In this document: positions 15,852-23,196 of the stretch, piece by piece
How positions within the stretch are numbered: the first letter of the stretch is position 1
How the letters are laid out: every line of letters begins with the position of its first letter
Source: Prevotella sp.
Lineage (GTDB): Bacteria > Bacteroidota > Bacteroidia > Bacteroidales > Bacteroidaceae
Direction of reading: 5' to 3'
NCBI GenBank assembly: GCA_022764085.1
Contig: JALERP010000130.1
Location: 1 to 33,986 of the forward strand
DNA: 33,986 bases
Notes under the pieces: model-generated
Told to the model about the DNA's origin: nothing
Seen by the model: only the letters and a program-made list of their open reading frames with translations
Database searches by the model: none
Made by a program: the position numbers and the translations under genes

Positions 15852-17072
15852 ATGCTTTATAATATAGCGATATATTTCTACCTCTTGGGTGTGGCAATAT
15901 CGAGCATCTTCAGCGAGAAAGTACGCAAGATGTGGCGTGGAGAGCGTGCCGCATTCGGAGTGCTCAAGAAGAAAGTTGACCCAGAGGCGAAATATGTGTG
16001 GTTTCATGCCGCCTCACTTGGCGAGTTCGAGCAGGGACGCCCTATTATTGAGCGTCTGCGTCAGGAGCATCCGGAATATAAGGTGCTTCTGACCTTCTTC
16101 TCGCCGTCGGGCTATGAGGTGCGCAAGAACTACGAGGGTGCCGACATAATATGTTATCTGCCGCTTGACACTCCGCTAAATGCCATACGTTTCCTAAGGT
16201 TAGTGCGGCCGGTGATGGCGTTCTTCATAAAGTATGAGTTCTGGTATAATTATCTTCACATACTGAAGCATCGTTGTATTCCTACATATAGCGTATCGTC
16301 GATATTCCGCCCTGACCAAGTATTCTTCAAATGGTATGCCAGACAGTATGCTTGTGTACTTAAATGTTTCACCCATTTCTTTGTGCAGAATGAGCAGAGT
16401 CGTGACTTGCTGGCAACGCTTGGCATTACTGAAGTGACAATTAGCGGCGATACCCGGTTCGACCGTGTGCTGCAGATAAAGGAACAATCGAAGCACTTGC
16501 CTCTGGTTGAGGCTTTCAAGAAGGATTGCCCTGTGTTTGTGGCTGGAAGCAGCTGGCAGCCCGACGAGGACATCTTCATCCGTTACTTCAATGAGCATAA
16601 GGACTGGAAACTGATAATAGCTCCGCATGTCATCAGCGAAGATCATCTGCAGCAGATACTCTCAAAACTTAATCTCAAGACTGTGAGATATACACAGACG
16701 ACACCAGAGGCTGTTGTTGATGCGCAATGCCTGATAATTGACTGTTTCGGACTTTTGTCCAGCATCTATCATTATGGTGAAGTGGCATACGTAGGTGGTG
16801 GCTTTGGCGTTGGCATACATAATGTTTTGGAGGCGGCTGTATGGAATGTGCCGGTTTTATTCGGTCCAAACAACAAGCGGTTTCAGGAAGCCCAGGAACT
16901 GCTTGCCTCCGGTGGTGGCATTGAGATATCCGACTATGATACCTTTGCATCTCAGATGCAGCGGTTTATTTCCGACAGACAATTACTAAAGGAATGTGGC
17001 TCCAAAGCCGGCGAATATGTAAAGGGCAAGGCCGGGGCAACAGAAATAGTGCTGAAGAATTCACCTTTGTGA
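15852..17072 (+). CDS. waaA: 3-deoxy-D-manno-octulosonic acid (Kdo) transferase
   Basis: A 406-residue GT30 family glycosyltransferase that adds Kdo to lipid IVA at the inner membrane, the first sugar step of the LPS core. The N-terminal hydrophobic helix (LYNIAIYFYLLGVAIS) anchors it. The N-lobe has WFHAASLGEFEQGRP with the catalytic glutamate expected in GEFEQ, then KYEFWYNYL and SSIFRPDQ. The C-lobe has VAGSSWQPDED and a nucleotide-sugar site near VGGGFGVGIHNVLEAAVWNVPVLFGPN. Length and motifs are normal. It is second in the operon with gltX. Its last codons form the left arm of a strong hairpin. Confidence 0.96.
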   Translation: MLYNIAIYFYLLGVAISSIFSEKVRKMWRGERAAFGVLKKKVDPEAKYVWFHAASLGEFEQGRPIIERLRQEHPEYKVLLTFFSPSGYEVRKNYEGADIICYLPLDTPLNAIRFLRLVRPVMAFFIKYEFWYNYLHILKHRCIPTYSVSSIFRPDQVFFKWYARQYACVLKCFTHFFVQNEQSRDLLATLGITEVTISGDTRFDRVLQIKEQSKHLPLVEAFKKDCPVFVAGSSWQPDEDIFIRYFNEHKDWKLIIAPHVISEDHLQQILSKLNLKTVRYTQTTPEAVVDAQCLIIDCFGLLSSIYHYGEVAYVGGGFGVGIHNVLEAAVWNVPVLFGPNNKRFQEAQELLASGGGIEISDYDTFASQMQRFISDRQLLKECGSKAGEYVKGKAGATEIVLKNSPL

Positions 17073-17089
17073 TTTCTTCAGCACTATTT
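17044..17089 (+). terminator. Terminator-like hairpin overlapping the waaA stop
   Basis: AAATAGTGCTGAAGAA (17044-17059) and TTCTTCAGCACTATTT (17074-17089) form a perfect 16-bp stem. The waaA stop codon (17070-17072) lies in the 14-nt loop. No long T-run follows, so it may work as a 3' stabiliser as well as a terminator. Confidence 0.7.
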
Positions 17090-17101
17090 ACATTAAATTT
17101 A

Positions 17102-17238
17102 AGTTGACGAGTTGACAAGTTGACGAGTTGACGAGTTGACAAGTTGTTACTTTTGCTGTTGTTATACGGTTGTACTATCAACTTGTCCACTTGTCCACTT
17201 GTGTACTTGTCCAATCGTCCACTCGTCCACTTGTGTAC
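17102..17238. repeat. Inverted arrays of an 8-bp tandem repeat
   Basis: 17102-17146 is about 5.6 copies of AGTTGACR. 17180-17238 is about 7 copies of ACTTGTCC with variants. The second unit is close to the reverse complement of the first (shared GACAAGT), so the two arrays can fold into one long imperfect stem with a 33-nt loop. They fill the gap between the converging waaA and SPFH genes. There are no spacers, so this is not a CRISPR array. Confidence 0.85.
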
Positions 17239-17255
17239 GTTATTAATAGTAACTA

Positions 17256-18197
17256 TTATTCCTTGAACAAATCCTTTATGCCACCGATGCTTCCCATAAG
17301 GTTGGTTGCTTCGTATGGCAGATAGACTGTCTTGGTTTTGTCTCCCTCTGCCACTTGCTGAAGCATCATGATGTATTTCTGTGCCAGGAGATAGTTGGCA
17401 GGGTTGGTGCTCTTTCCTACTGCCTCGGTAATTTTCTGAATGGCGATTGCCTCTGCTTCGGCCTTGCGGATGCGGGCTTGAGCCTCACCCTCAGCCTTGA
17501 GAATGGCCTGCTGTTTTTCAGCCTCGGCGCGGTTGATGGTTGCCATCTTCTCTCCTTCCGACTGTAGGATGTCGCTTGCTTTCTTTCCCTCGCTCGTGAG
17601 GATGGTGGCACGCTTGTTTCTTTCTGCCTGCATCTGTTTTTCCATTGCGTTGAGCACACTCTCGGGAGGAGTGATGTCCTGAAGCTCAACACGGTTCACC
17701 TTGATGCCCCATTTGTTCGTGGCATCGTCAAGCACCACGCGCAGTTTGGTGTTGATAGTGTCGCGGCTGGTGAGGGTCTCGTCGAGTTCAAGTTCACCGA
17801 TGATGTTTCTCAATGTAGTCTGCGTAAGTTTCTCAATAGCGTTGGGCAGGTTGTTGATTTCATAAACAGCCTTGAACGGGTCAACTATCTGGAAGTAGAG
17901 CAGCGCATTAATTTCAGTCTGCACGTTGTCCTTTGTAATAACGTTCTGTTTGGGGAAGTCATACACTTGTTCCCTGAGGTCGATATTGTTAGTATATACG
18001 TATCGTCCTCTGACCATAGCCACTATATCCTTTGCCCTGTCGATGAAAGGAATAATGATGTTAACACCTGGCTTCAGAGTGGCATGATAGCGTCCGAGCC
18101 TCTCGATAATTCTCGTTTCTGATTGTGGAATGATGACAAGAGCCATCTTTGCAAACACCAGTATGCAAACCACGATGACAATTAATACGTAGGTCAT
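17256..18197 (-). CDS. SPFH/Band 7 protein (QmcA/stomatin-like)
   Basis: A 313-residue membrane-anchored SPFH protein. An N-terminal helix (YVLIVIVVCILVFAKMALVII) is followed by the SPFH domain (about 25-190: QSETRIIERLGRYHATLKPG, then VITKDNVQTEINALLYFQI), an alanine/glutamate-rich coiled coil (about 195-260, with EGEAQARIRKAEAEA) and a tail of about 50 residues. Such proteins oligomerise into membrane cages or microdomains and often modulate membrane proteases. The partner NfeD gene lies directly upstream in the same direction, the standard pairing of this family. An AT-rich repeat fills the 38-bp gap between them. Confidence 0.93.
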   Translation of the reverse strand: MTYVLIVIVVCILVFAKMALVIIPQSETRIIERLGRYHATLKPGVNIIIPFIDRAKDIVAMVRGRYVYTNNIDLREQVYDFPKQNVITKDNVQTEINALLYFQIVDPFKAVYEINNLPNAIEKLTQTTLRNIIGELELDETLTSRDTINTKLRVVLDDATNKWGIKVNRVELQDITPPESVLNAMEKQMQAERNKRATILTSEGKKASDILQSEGEKMATINRAEAEKQQAILKAEGEAQARIRKAEAEAIAIQKITEAVGKSTNPANYLLAQKYIMMLQQVAEGDKTKTVYLPYEATNLMGSIGGIKDLFKE

Positions 18198-18204
18198 ACT
18201 ATTG

Positions 18205-18247
18205 TAATTTAAAATTAAGAATTAAAAATTAAGAATTAAGAATTAAT
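18205..18247. repeat. AT-rich intergenic repeat (AATTAAGAATTAA type)
   Basis: Three to four copies of AATTAAGAATT-like units lie between the nfeD-like and SPFH genes. The TAA stop of the nfeD-like gene (18236-18238) and its last codons are made of repeat sequence. Confidence 0.8.
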
Positions 18248-18700
18248 TTCGCGTACGGTCAGGATGATGCTGTCCCTTGCCGTGACTTCCACGATGGTAC
18301 CTTTGGGGATATCGGCAGTGGCATCGTCGGCGAGCCTTGATTTCCACACGTCTCCGTCTATCGCCACCCATCCGAAGTCGCCTCGCTTGATATCGCTGTC
18401 CGCCTTTCCCTTGCGTCCAATCAGGGCGTCGGCATTGCTGGCTCTTCCGGCAGTGTCGTTATCGTTGTCATGCCGATGGGCAAAGATTTTTTTAACCATA
18501 ACGAGTGAAGACAGTGTGGCAATGACAAATACAACCAGCTGAACGGAAATTCCCGCAAAGGGAGACACAATGGCAGCCCCGGCGGCTCCCACTGCAAAAC
18601 AGAGCAGCACAAGTCCGCCGCTCATCAGTTCCATAATAAGGCATAGCACGGCTGCAACAGCCCATACTATCCAAGCGTTTTCGGCAATCCATTCCATCAT
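18236..18700 (-). CDS. NfeD family membrane protein
   Basis: A 154-residue short NfeD protein: three or so hydrophobic segments (about 8-75: AWIVWAVAAVLCLIMELMSGG, AVGAAGAAIVSPFAG, VVFVIATLSSLVMV) then a soluble OB-fold domain (about 90-152: DALIGRKGKADSDIKRGDFGWVAIDGDVWKS) that ends in a strand typical of the family. The IGRKG...G.V..DG..W pattern is the OB-fold signature. It works with the SPFH protein encoded 38 bp downstream. Two consecutive ATGs begin the gene; the first is used here. A TATATTTG box lies 29 bp upstream. Confidence 0.9.
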   Translation of the reverse strand: MMEWIAENAWIVWAVAAVLCLIMELMSGGLVLLCFAVGAAGAAIVSPFAGISVQLVVFVIATLSSLVMVKKIFAHRHDNDNDTAGRASNADALIGRKGKADSDIKRGDFGWVAIDGDVWKSRLADDATADIPKGTIVEVTARDSIILTVREINS

Positions 18701-18728
18701 ATTTGCAATTATATAAAGATTGATGCTG

Positions 18729-18736
18729 CAAATATA
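18729..18736 (-). promoter_or_regulatory. -7 box of the nfeD-SPFH operon
   Basis: TATATTTG on the minus strand fits TAnnTTTG and lies 29 bp before the nfeD-like start. No clear -33 partner. Confidence 0.5.
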
Positions 18737-18792
18737 CGAATAAATTGCCGAAAACGGTACATTTCCCTTGTGTTTTTATGTTTTATTGACAA

Positions 18793-19809
18793 TCAGAATC
18801 TTGTCATGAACTCCACTACAATCTTGTCTTTCTCCGATGGCTTGACAATAGCCCCGTCACGATAGAAATATTTCTCGAAGTTTATGCGTATGTCAGACAC
18901 GAAGGGGGTGGCAAGACTGAGGGTCACGCCAGCGGTCACTCTATGACGCTTGTAATCAGTCACGTTGAATGTTCCATCATCATTAGTAGAAGTGCCGTCG
19001 CTATGGTCGCTCATATAGTCATAACGGGCGAGCGGCGACACTTTCTTGATGAAGCTTTTCTTGCTTTTGGTCTTTATGTCATAGTTTACGAACCCGTCAA
19101 ATGAGTGAACATCGCTAAAGGCGTTGTTGTTGTAGTGCTTGAACAGGTATTCAGCCTCTATGTGCCAGCCATTGGAGTGCCAGTAGGTGCCGGCGTCATA
19201 CATCATCACGGTATTGTCGGAAGGTGAAATCTTCTGTGTGCTCAACGTGACGTTGAAGCCCTGCGGCAGGTAGAACTGTGCCTTGGCGGAGAAGTTGATT
19301 TTCTTGGTCCAGTAGTTTTTCTGGTCGGTGAGACCGGAACCGTTGAAGAATCCGCCCTCCAGCACCACAGGCATCTTGCCCTTGAACTTATATCCTAATG
19401 ACGCACCAACATCGCGCACGTTTCCCACCTGCTTTGCTATGAACGAGCGATTGGCGAAATATTGCTGGTGGGGCGAGCGGTGGGCATCGATAGTAAAAGG
19501 CACGCGAAACTGTCCTATAGTGAAGTTAAGGTTCTCCACTGGTGTCAAACGCGTGTATGCGTCAAGCATCTTTATATTACCCTCGTCAGATAGGTCAATC
19601 TCCGCCTTGTAGCTCACGGCATCCACCACCTTTCCCGTGATGCTAATGCGCGCGTTTCTTACCTCAAACCTGCTCTCGCCTTCCTCGGTCTGACATTCAT
19701 ACTTAGCCCTTACTGTACCGTGGATTTCGGGCTTGAATTCCACCTTTTTCTCCTGCGACCAACCAGCTGTTGCGGCAGTCAGCATAAGAGCCATCAATAA
19801 TAATCTCAT
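18793..19809 (-). CDS. Porin_O_P family outer membrane protein (OprO/OprP-like)
   Basis: A 338-residue beta-barrel with a signal peptide ending near TAGWSQ. FEVRNARISITGKVVDAVSYKAEIDLSDEG, YTRLTPVENLNFTIGQFRVPF and NRSFIAKQVGNVRDVGASLGYKF are characteristic of the phosphate-selective porin family (PF07396). It ends in an aromatic residue (EFMTRF), as needed for barrel assembly. It probably makes an anion-permeable channel, though phosphate selectivity cannot be judged. A TAACTTTG box lies 26 bp upstream and it seems to be transcribed alone. Confidence 0.88.
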   Translation of the reverse strand: MRLLLMALMLTAATAGWSQEKKVEFKPEIHGTVRAKYECQTEEGESRFEVRNARISITGKVVDAVSYKAEIDLSDEGNIKMLDAYTRLTPVENLNFTIGQFRVPFTIDAHRSPHQQYFANRSFIAKQVGNVRDVGASLGYKFKGKMPVVLEGGFFNGSGLTDQKNYWTKKINFSAKAQFYLPQGFNVTLSTQKISPSDNTVMMYDAGTYWHSNGWHIEAEYLFKHYNNNAFSDVHSFDGFVNYDIKTKSKKSFIKKVSPLARYDYMSDHSDGTSTNDDGTFNVTDYKRHRVTAGVTLSLATPFVSDIRINFEKYFYRDGAIVKPSEKDKIVVEFMTRF

Positions 19810-19834
19810 ATATTGCAGTTGTTGTTTTCGGCTG

Positions 19835-19842
19835 CAAAGTTA
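19835..19842 (-). promoter_or_regulatory. -7 box of the porin gene
   Basis: TAACTTTG followed by C on the minus strand, 26 bp before the start codon, the usual distance in this window. A -33 element is not obvious. Confidence 0.55.
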
Positions 19843-19938
19843 TGATATACATATTACAAAGATGTTACAACCGTGCTAATATCGTTTTACAAGTCATTGT
19901 TTATGTCTTTAGACACACTTTCTTGAGTTTTATCATTC

Positions 19939-21627
19939 TCACCTATATTTAATATACTTGTTGGAGATTTGAAACCCGTTGCCATTCTTGTTGATATTTT
20001 CTTCGTCGCACAGTTTAGCCACCATGTCCACATTTACCGGATTGTCATACAAGAGAGAGTCGATGAAAGCCTTTCGTGCTATATTCTCCATCTGTCCGCC
20101 ACTGAATGAATATTTTCTTGCAAGCAAATTGCAGTCAACGACAGACAGTTCCGGCATCATCGACTGCCAAATCTTCTTTCTGACTTCCAAGGAGGGGCGG
20201 TTGAACTCAATCTTGTAGAGAAAACGACGCTCGAAGGCATTGTCCAGATTCTCAGTAAGGTTGGTAGTGGCAATCAGTATTCCGTCGAGCTGCTCCATAT
20301 TCTGGAGAATGATATTCTGGATAGTGTTAGCCGATTGTTCCGCCTCCGAATCCACCCGCTTGTAGCGTTTGCCAAAGATACCGTCAGCCTCATTGAAGAG
20401 CAGTATAGGTGTCAATTCTGATTTTGCCACTGTTTCCTTATAGTCGTCAAACACTTTTTGGATGTTTTTCTCGCTTTCGCCCACCCACATACTCTTCAAT
20501 GTTGACAGATTCACCGTAATTACCTTGCGGCCGGTCTTGCGGGCAAGCTGCATGACGGTTTCTGTCTTGCCTGTGCCCGGAGCACCGTAAAACAGGCATG
20601 TAAATGCCATCCTCATCCCCGACTTTTTGATTCTCATCTTTATCTCTGAATACTTTTCCTCGCTCAGCAGGTTTGCCAAACGGTCTATCTGCACTTGTTC
20701 CGTGGGGTTGTAGAACAGTGTTTTTTCCACAATATCCTCTGTCTTTTCATCATTGGCGGTGTCAACCTCATCAGCCGTTTCCTTTGTGGACTCTTGGTCA
20801 GTCTTATTCTTGGAATCCATAACGTTCTCGTATTCCGACAGCAAGTCGTACTTAAAATCGTCGGTTATTCTGAACACGCCCTCGCTTTCATCACAAAGTT
20901 CCATAAGACCACACCCTTTCAGATTGCCCACCTTGTGCTTGAACATCAGTTGCAGCATCCTGCATCTGCCCTTGGGAATGATGTCGTCGTAGTCATACGG
21001 GGTTATTGTCTCTTCCTCGTCCATCACCAAGTGTACACAAGCAATGATGAGCAGCATAAGTTCATCGTTCGTAAGTTTGTAGTCAAGCAATCTTCTGCTG
21101 AAATGGAGATGCCGGGTCTCCTTAAGCGTAAGATGTATATTGTTGACAAGAATAGGATAGTCCATCTCTCCATAGTCGCACTTGCGGGTAATGTCGGCAA
21201 AATCGCCCATCACATCCCATGCCGTGAGATGCTTATACACGTCAGTCTCCACCTGTTTGTTATATCTTATGGCATATATGACAGACGATGAGAGCATGAG
21301 GGTCTGTTCCCAATTTACACCGCGAGGGTTCTTTGTCACCACGACATACCCCTTTCCCACAAGACCATCGATGTCCTTTTGCAAAGTGAGCGACATAAGG
21401 TTGTCAATACCGATATGGCTCGCTATCTGACCGGTAGTCATCTCCTCACCCATACTGGTTAGCATACAAGACAACAACATACACTGTCTGGCATTAATGT
21501 CCCACAAACCGGCAATATAATCGGTGAATGGTTTTGCCAGCTCAAAGTTATAGTCATCCATTCCTTTGCCGGCAAATATTCTGTTCAGCTCTGCAAAAGC
21601 AGTGGCAAGATTCATATCCTTTTCCAT
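19939..21627 (-). CDS. AAA+ ATPase with N-terminal winged-helix-like domain
   Basis: A 562-residue single-ring AAA+ protein. The N-terminal half (about 1-265) has a winged-helix-like segment at 62-100 (MTTGQIASHIGIDNLMSLTL then VGKGYVVVTKN). An acidic, low-complexity linker covers about 270-300. The AAA core has Walker A GAPGTGKT (348-355), a Walker B written LLFNEAD (409-415) with Asn in place of the usual Asp, sensor-1 ATTN (453-456) and a paired arginine-finger FERRF (466-470). A lid with YSFSGGQMENIARKA follows. The core resembles classical AAA unfoldases/remodellers of the FtsH/SpoVK group. There is no protease domain in the chain; a zincin-motif protein is encoded three genes upstream. 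The function is not established. No -7 box precedes it, but a terminator-like hairpin does. Confidence 0.8.
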   Translation of the reverse strand: MEKDMNLATAFAELNRIFAGKGMDDYNFELAKPFTDYIAGLWDINARQCMLLSCMLTSMGEEMTTGQIASHIGIDNLMSLTLQKDIDGLVGKGYVVVTKNPRGVNWEQTLMLSSSVIYAIRYNKQVETDVYKHLTAWDVMGDFADITRKCDYGEMDYPILVNNIHLTLKETRHLHFSRRLLDYKLTNDELMLLIIACVHLVMDEEETITPYDYDDIIPKGRCRMLQLMFKHKVGNLKGCGLMELCDESEGVFRITDDFKYDLLSEYENVMDSKNKTDQESTKETADEVDTANDEKTEDIVEKTLFYNPTEQVQIDRLANLLSEEKYSEIKMRIKKSGMRMAFTCLFYGAPGTGKTETVMQLARKTGRKVITVNLSTLKSMWVGESEKNIQKVFDDYKETVAKSELTPILLFNEADGIFGKRYKRVDSEAEQSANTIQNIILQNMEQLDGILIATTNLTENLDNAFERRFLYKIEFNRPSLEVRKKIWQSMMPELSVVDCNLLARKYSFSGGQMENIARKAFIDSLLYDNPVNVDMVAKLCDEENINKNGNGFQISNKYIKYR

Positions 21628-21650
21628 ATATCATGTGTTTTTAAATCAAT

Positions 21651-21709
21651 AAAAAACCGGCCTTTGCATAAGTGCGAAACGCTGCAAAGGCCGGGTAGTC
21701 CTGACAGAT
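21651..21709 (-). terminator. Terminator-like hairpin before the AAA+ gene (element T2)
   Basis: CCGGCCTTTGCA (21657-21668) and TGCAAAGGCCGG (21683-21694) form a perfect 12-bp stem with a 14-nt loop. On the minus strand it is followed by six T (21656-21651), an intrinsic terminator. It is 32 bp past the stop of the small charged protein and 24 bp before the AAA+ start. On the minus strand ATCTGTCA (21709-21702) precedes the stem by 7 nt, exactly as in element T1. Confidence 0.8.
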
Positions 21710-21725
21710 AATGTGCGTCAGCTAT

Positions 21726-21935
21726 TCACTTGTTTCCAAGAGACTGTTTCTCCTCCTCTTCCAGCATACGGGCAAATTCCTCCTCTTCGCGCTGTTTCTG
21801 TTCCTCTTCGGCCTTGAGCATTTCTGCAAATTCAGCTTCTTCCTGAGCCTTACGCTCCAAAGCCAACTGTTCCATGAACGAGAGTTCCTTCTTCTCTGTC
21901 TTGTCCTTGAACGACGCAACTACTTTTCTTACCAT
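21726..21935 (-). CDS. Small charged protein with internal EFAxML repeat
   Basis: A 69-residue, highly charged, probably helical protein. Residues about 32-47 and 50-65 are an 18-residue-spaced duplication around EFAEML (35-40) and EFARML (53-58), each followed by a glutamate-rich stretch. There is no signal peptide or membrane segment. I do not recognise the family. The gene lies between the sigma-like gene (112 bp upstream) and the AAA+ gene, in the same direction. A coding role is supported by the ordered repeat, the absence of a competing gene and the terminator placed just after its stop codon. It might be an adaptor or substrate for the AAA+ protein, which is only a guess. Confidence 0.6.
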   Translation of the reverse strand: MVRKVVASFKDKTEKKELSFMEQLALERKAQEEAEFAEMLKAEEEQKQREEEEFARMLEEEEKQSLGNK

Positions 21936-22047
21936 AGTTATATTTTTTTTAATGTTAATAAATAAATGTTTGTCAATAACATTGAAAGTATATTCTATTG
22001 ACTTCTATCACTGAAGGAAATGAAAATAACGTATTTAAACTGTATCG

Positions 22048-23019
22048 TCAAGAATGGATTCTCCACCACTCGCGAATAGCTTTTTTGAACTTCTTGTTCA
22101 GACGTGAATAGCGTGTGTCAAGCCATGAACGGGCCCTATGACAACGTGCCGCAACCTCTACTGGAGATTTGTTCTCGATGAAACGCAGCCTCCATATCTC
22201 CTTGTCTTCCTCTGTCCATGGCAGATTGCCGGAGAAACGGTAGAGGAAGTCCACTACTTTATCATTGATGTTCTCCTTGTCGAGGTTGACACCAAAAATA
22301 TCCGCCAGCGGACTTGACTCGTTCTTTACACTATTGTGCTTGTCGAAATCCCTGATGTACTCTTCCGGCAAGTCAATGTTACGCGGTGCCCTGTCTCTCA
22401 GCACCAGTTCCTCATAATAACTGCCGCTTTGTATCAGTTTGTCCTTGAGTGTTGTCTCTGCTTTCTTGATTTCCAATCTTAGTGCTTCTGCCTCCAGTTT
22501 GAATTCCTTCATCATAATTCTCTCGCTTTTGCGCTCAATGAATGATGCCATAAGCAGATTCTTATGCAATCCCTTTGGCATAAGGTCTGTTATTACAAGG
22601 TTCCATATATCCTGCGAAACGGATGAGCCAAGCAAACGGGTATTGCCAATGGTGCGCTCACGGCTCACATTGATTACGTTCATCTCTTCCAGTACCCTCA
22701 TCACCTCATGGCGTGCCACTTTTTCAAGCCAACAGAAGAGGCTGCTATTTCCCGCATAATTATCCAACACACCCCATGTGCCGTTATCCCACAGGTGGGT
22801 ATATACAATATTTCCAAACTCCTCCACGCTCAATTCGTAGTGATAGGTGTGCTTAATCTGACCTATCAGCTTTGAACGGAAACGGCTGATGTTGCATCCG
22901 TTGTTGTTCTTGCCGTAGAAGAATTTCTTTGCAAACTGTTGGTCGCCTGACTTCAAGCGGCTGATGATGTTTAAGTCCCTCAACGTCTGCTCGTTACTTG
23001 TTGTTACATTCTGCATCAT
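22048..23019 (-). CDS. Divergent sigma-70-like protein
   Basis: A 323-residue protein whose ends resemble an ECF-type sigma factor. The N-terminal part (about 45-115) has a region-2-like helical pattern (VEEFGNIVYTHLWDNG, then LFCWLEKVARHEVMRVLEE). The last 60 residues look like region 4 (LPWTEEDKEIWRLRFIENKS, then VEVAARCHRARSWLDTRY), ending in a basic helix. Between them lies an extra segment of about 150 residues with a charged helix, far longer than in ordinary ECF factors (usually 160-200 aa in all). It could be a sigma factor or a DNA-binding relative. I start at the ATG at 23019; a second ATG follows directly, and an in-frame TTG 30 nt upstream is less likely. A terminator-like hairpin lies just upstream and its outer arm abuts the start codon. 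Confidence 0.65.
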   Translation of the reverse strand: MMQNVTTSNEQTLRDLNIISRLKSGDQQFAKKFFYGKNNNGCNISRFRSKLIGQIKHTYHYELSVEEFGNIVYTHLWDNGTWGVLDNYAGNSSLFCWLEKVARHEVMRVLEEMNVINVSRERTIGNTRLLGSSVSQDIWNLVITDLMPKGLHKNLLMASFIERKSERIMMKEFKLEAEALRLEIKKAETTLKDKLIQSGSYYEELVLRDRAPRNIDLPEEYIRDFDKHNSVKNESSPLADIFGVNLDKENINDKVVDFLYRFSGNLPWTEEDKEIWRLRFIENKSPVEVAARCHRARSWLDTRYSRLNKKFKKAIREWWRIHS

Positions 23020-23108
23020 ATCTGTCAAATATTTAAGTTGAACATACAAAAAACCGACCTCTGCAATGTCTTAAATTTCATTGCAAAGGTCGGCAAAATT
23101 TGACAGAT
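23020..23108 (-). terminator. Terminator-like hairpin before the sigma-like gene (element T1)
   Basis: CCGACCTCTGCAATG (23054-23068) and CATTGCAAAGGTCGG (23079-23093) form a 15-bp stem with one mismatch and a 10-nt loop. On the minus strand six T follow (23053-23048). An outer inverted repeat brackets it: ATCTGTCAAAT at 23020-23030 and ATTTGACAGAT at 23098-23108. The downstream outer arm touches the start codon. It can end the transcript of the zincin gene, or act as an attenuator for the gene that follows. Confidence 0.75.
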
Positions 23109-23196
23109 TTTTATTGCTTTGTTATATATCCCTTGTGGTTGTTTCTTTTCTGTTGGTTGTCAGTGACTTATATATAATTGTTAATCGCTTTTAACA

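Noticed and set aside
17102..17238. Possible CRISPR array
   Set aside because: The repeats are 8 bp, directly adjacent, with no spacers of constant length and no cas genes nearby.
20695..21291. Plus-strand open frame (198 codons) opposite the AAA+ gene
   Set aside because: The minus-strand frame carries clear AAA motifs; the opposite frame has no recognisable features.
21951..21983. AATGTTA/TAACATT inverted repeat before the small charged protein as a terminator
   Set aside because: On the minus strand it is followed by A-rich, not T-rich, sequence, and the 7-bp stem with a 19-nt loop is weak.
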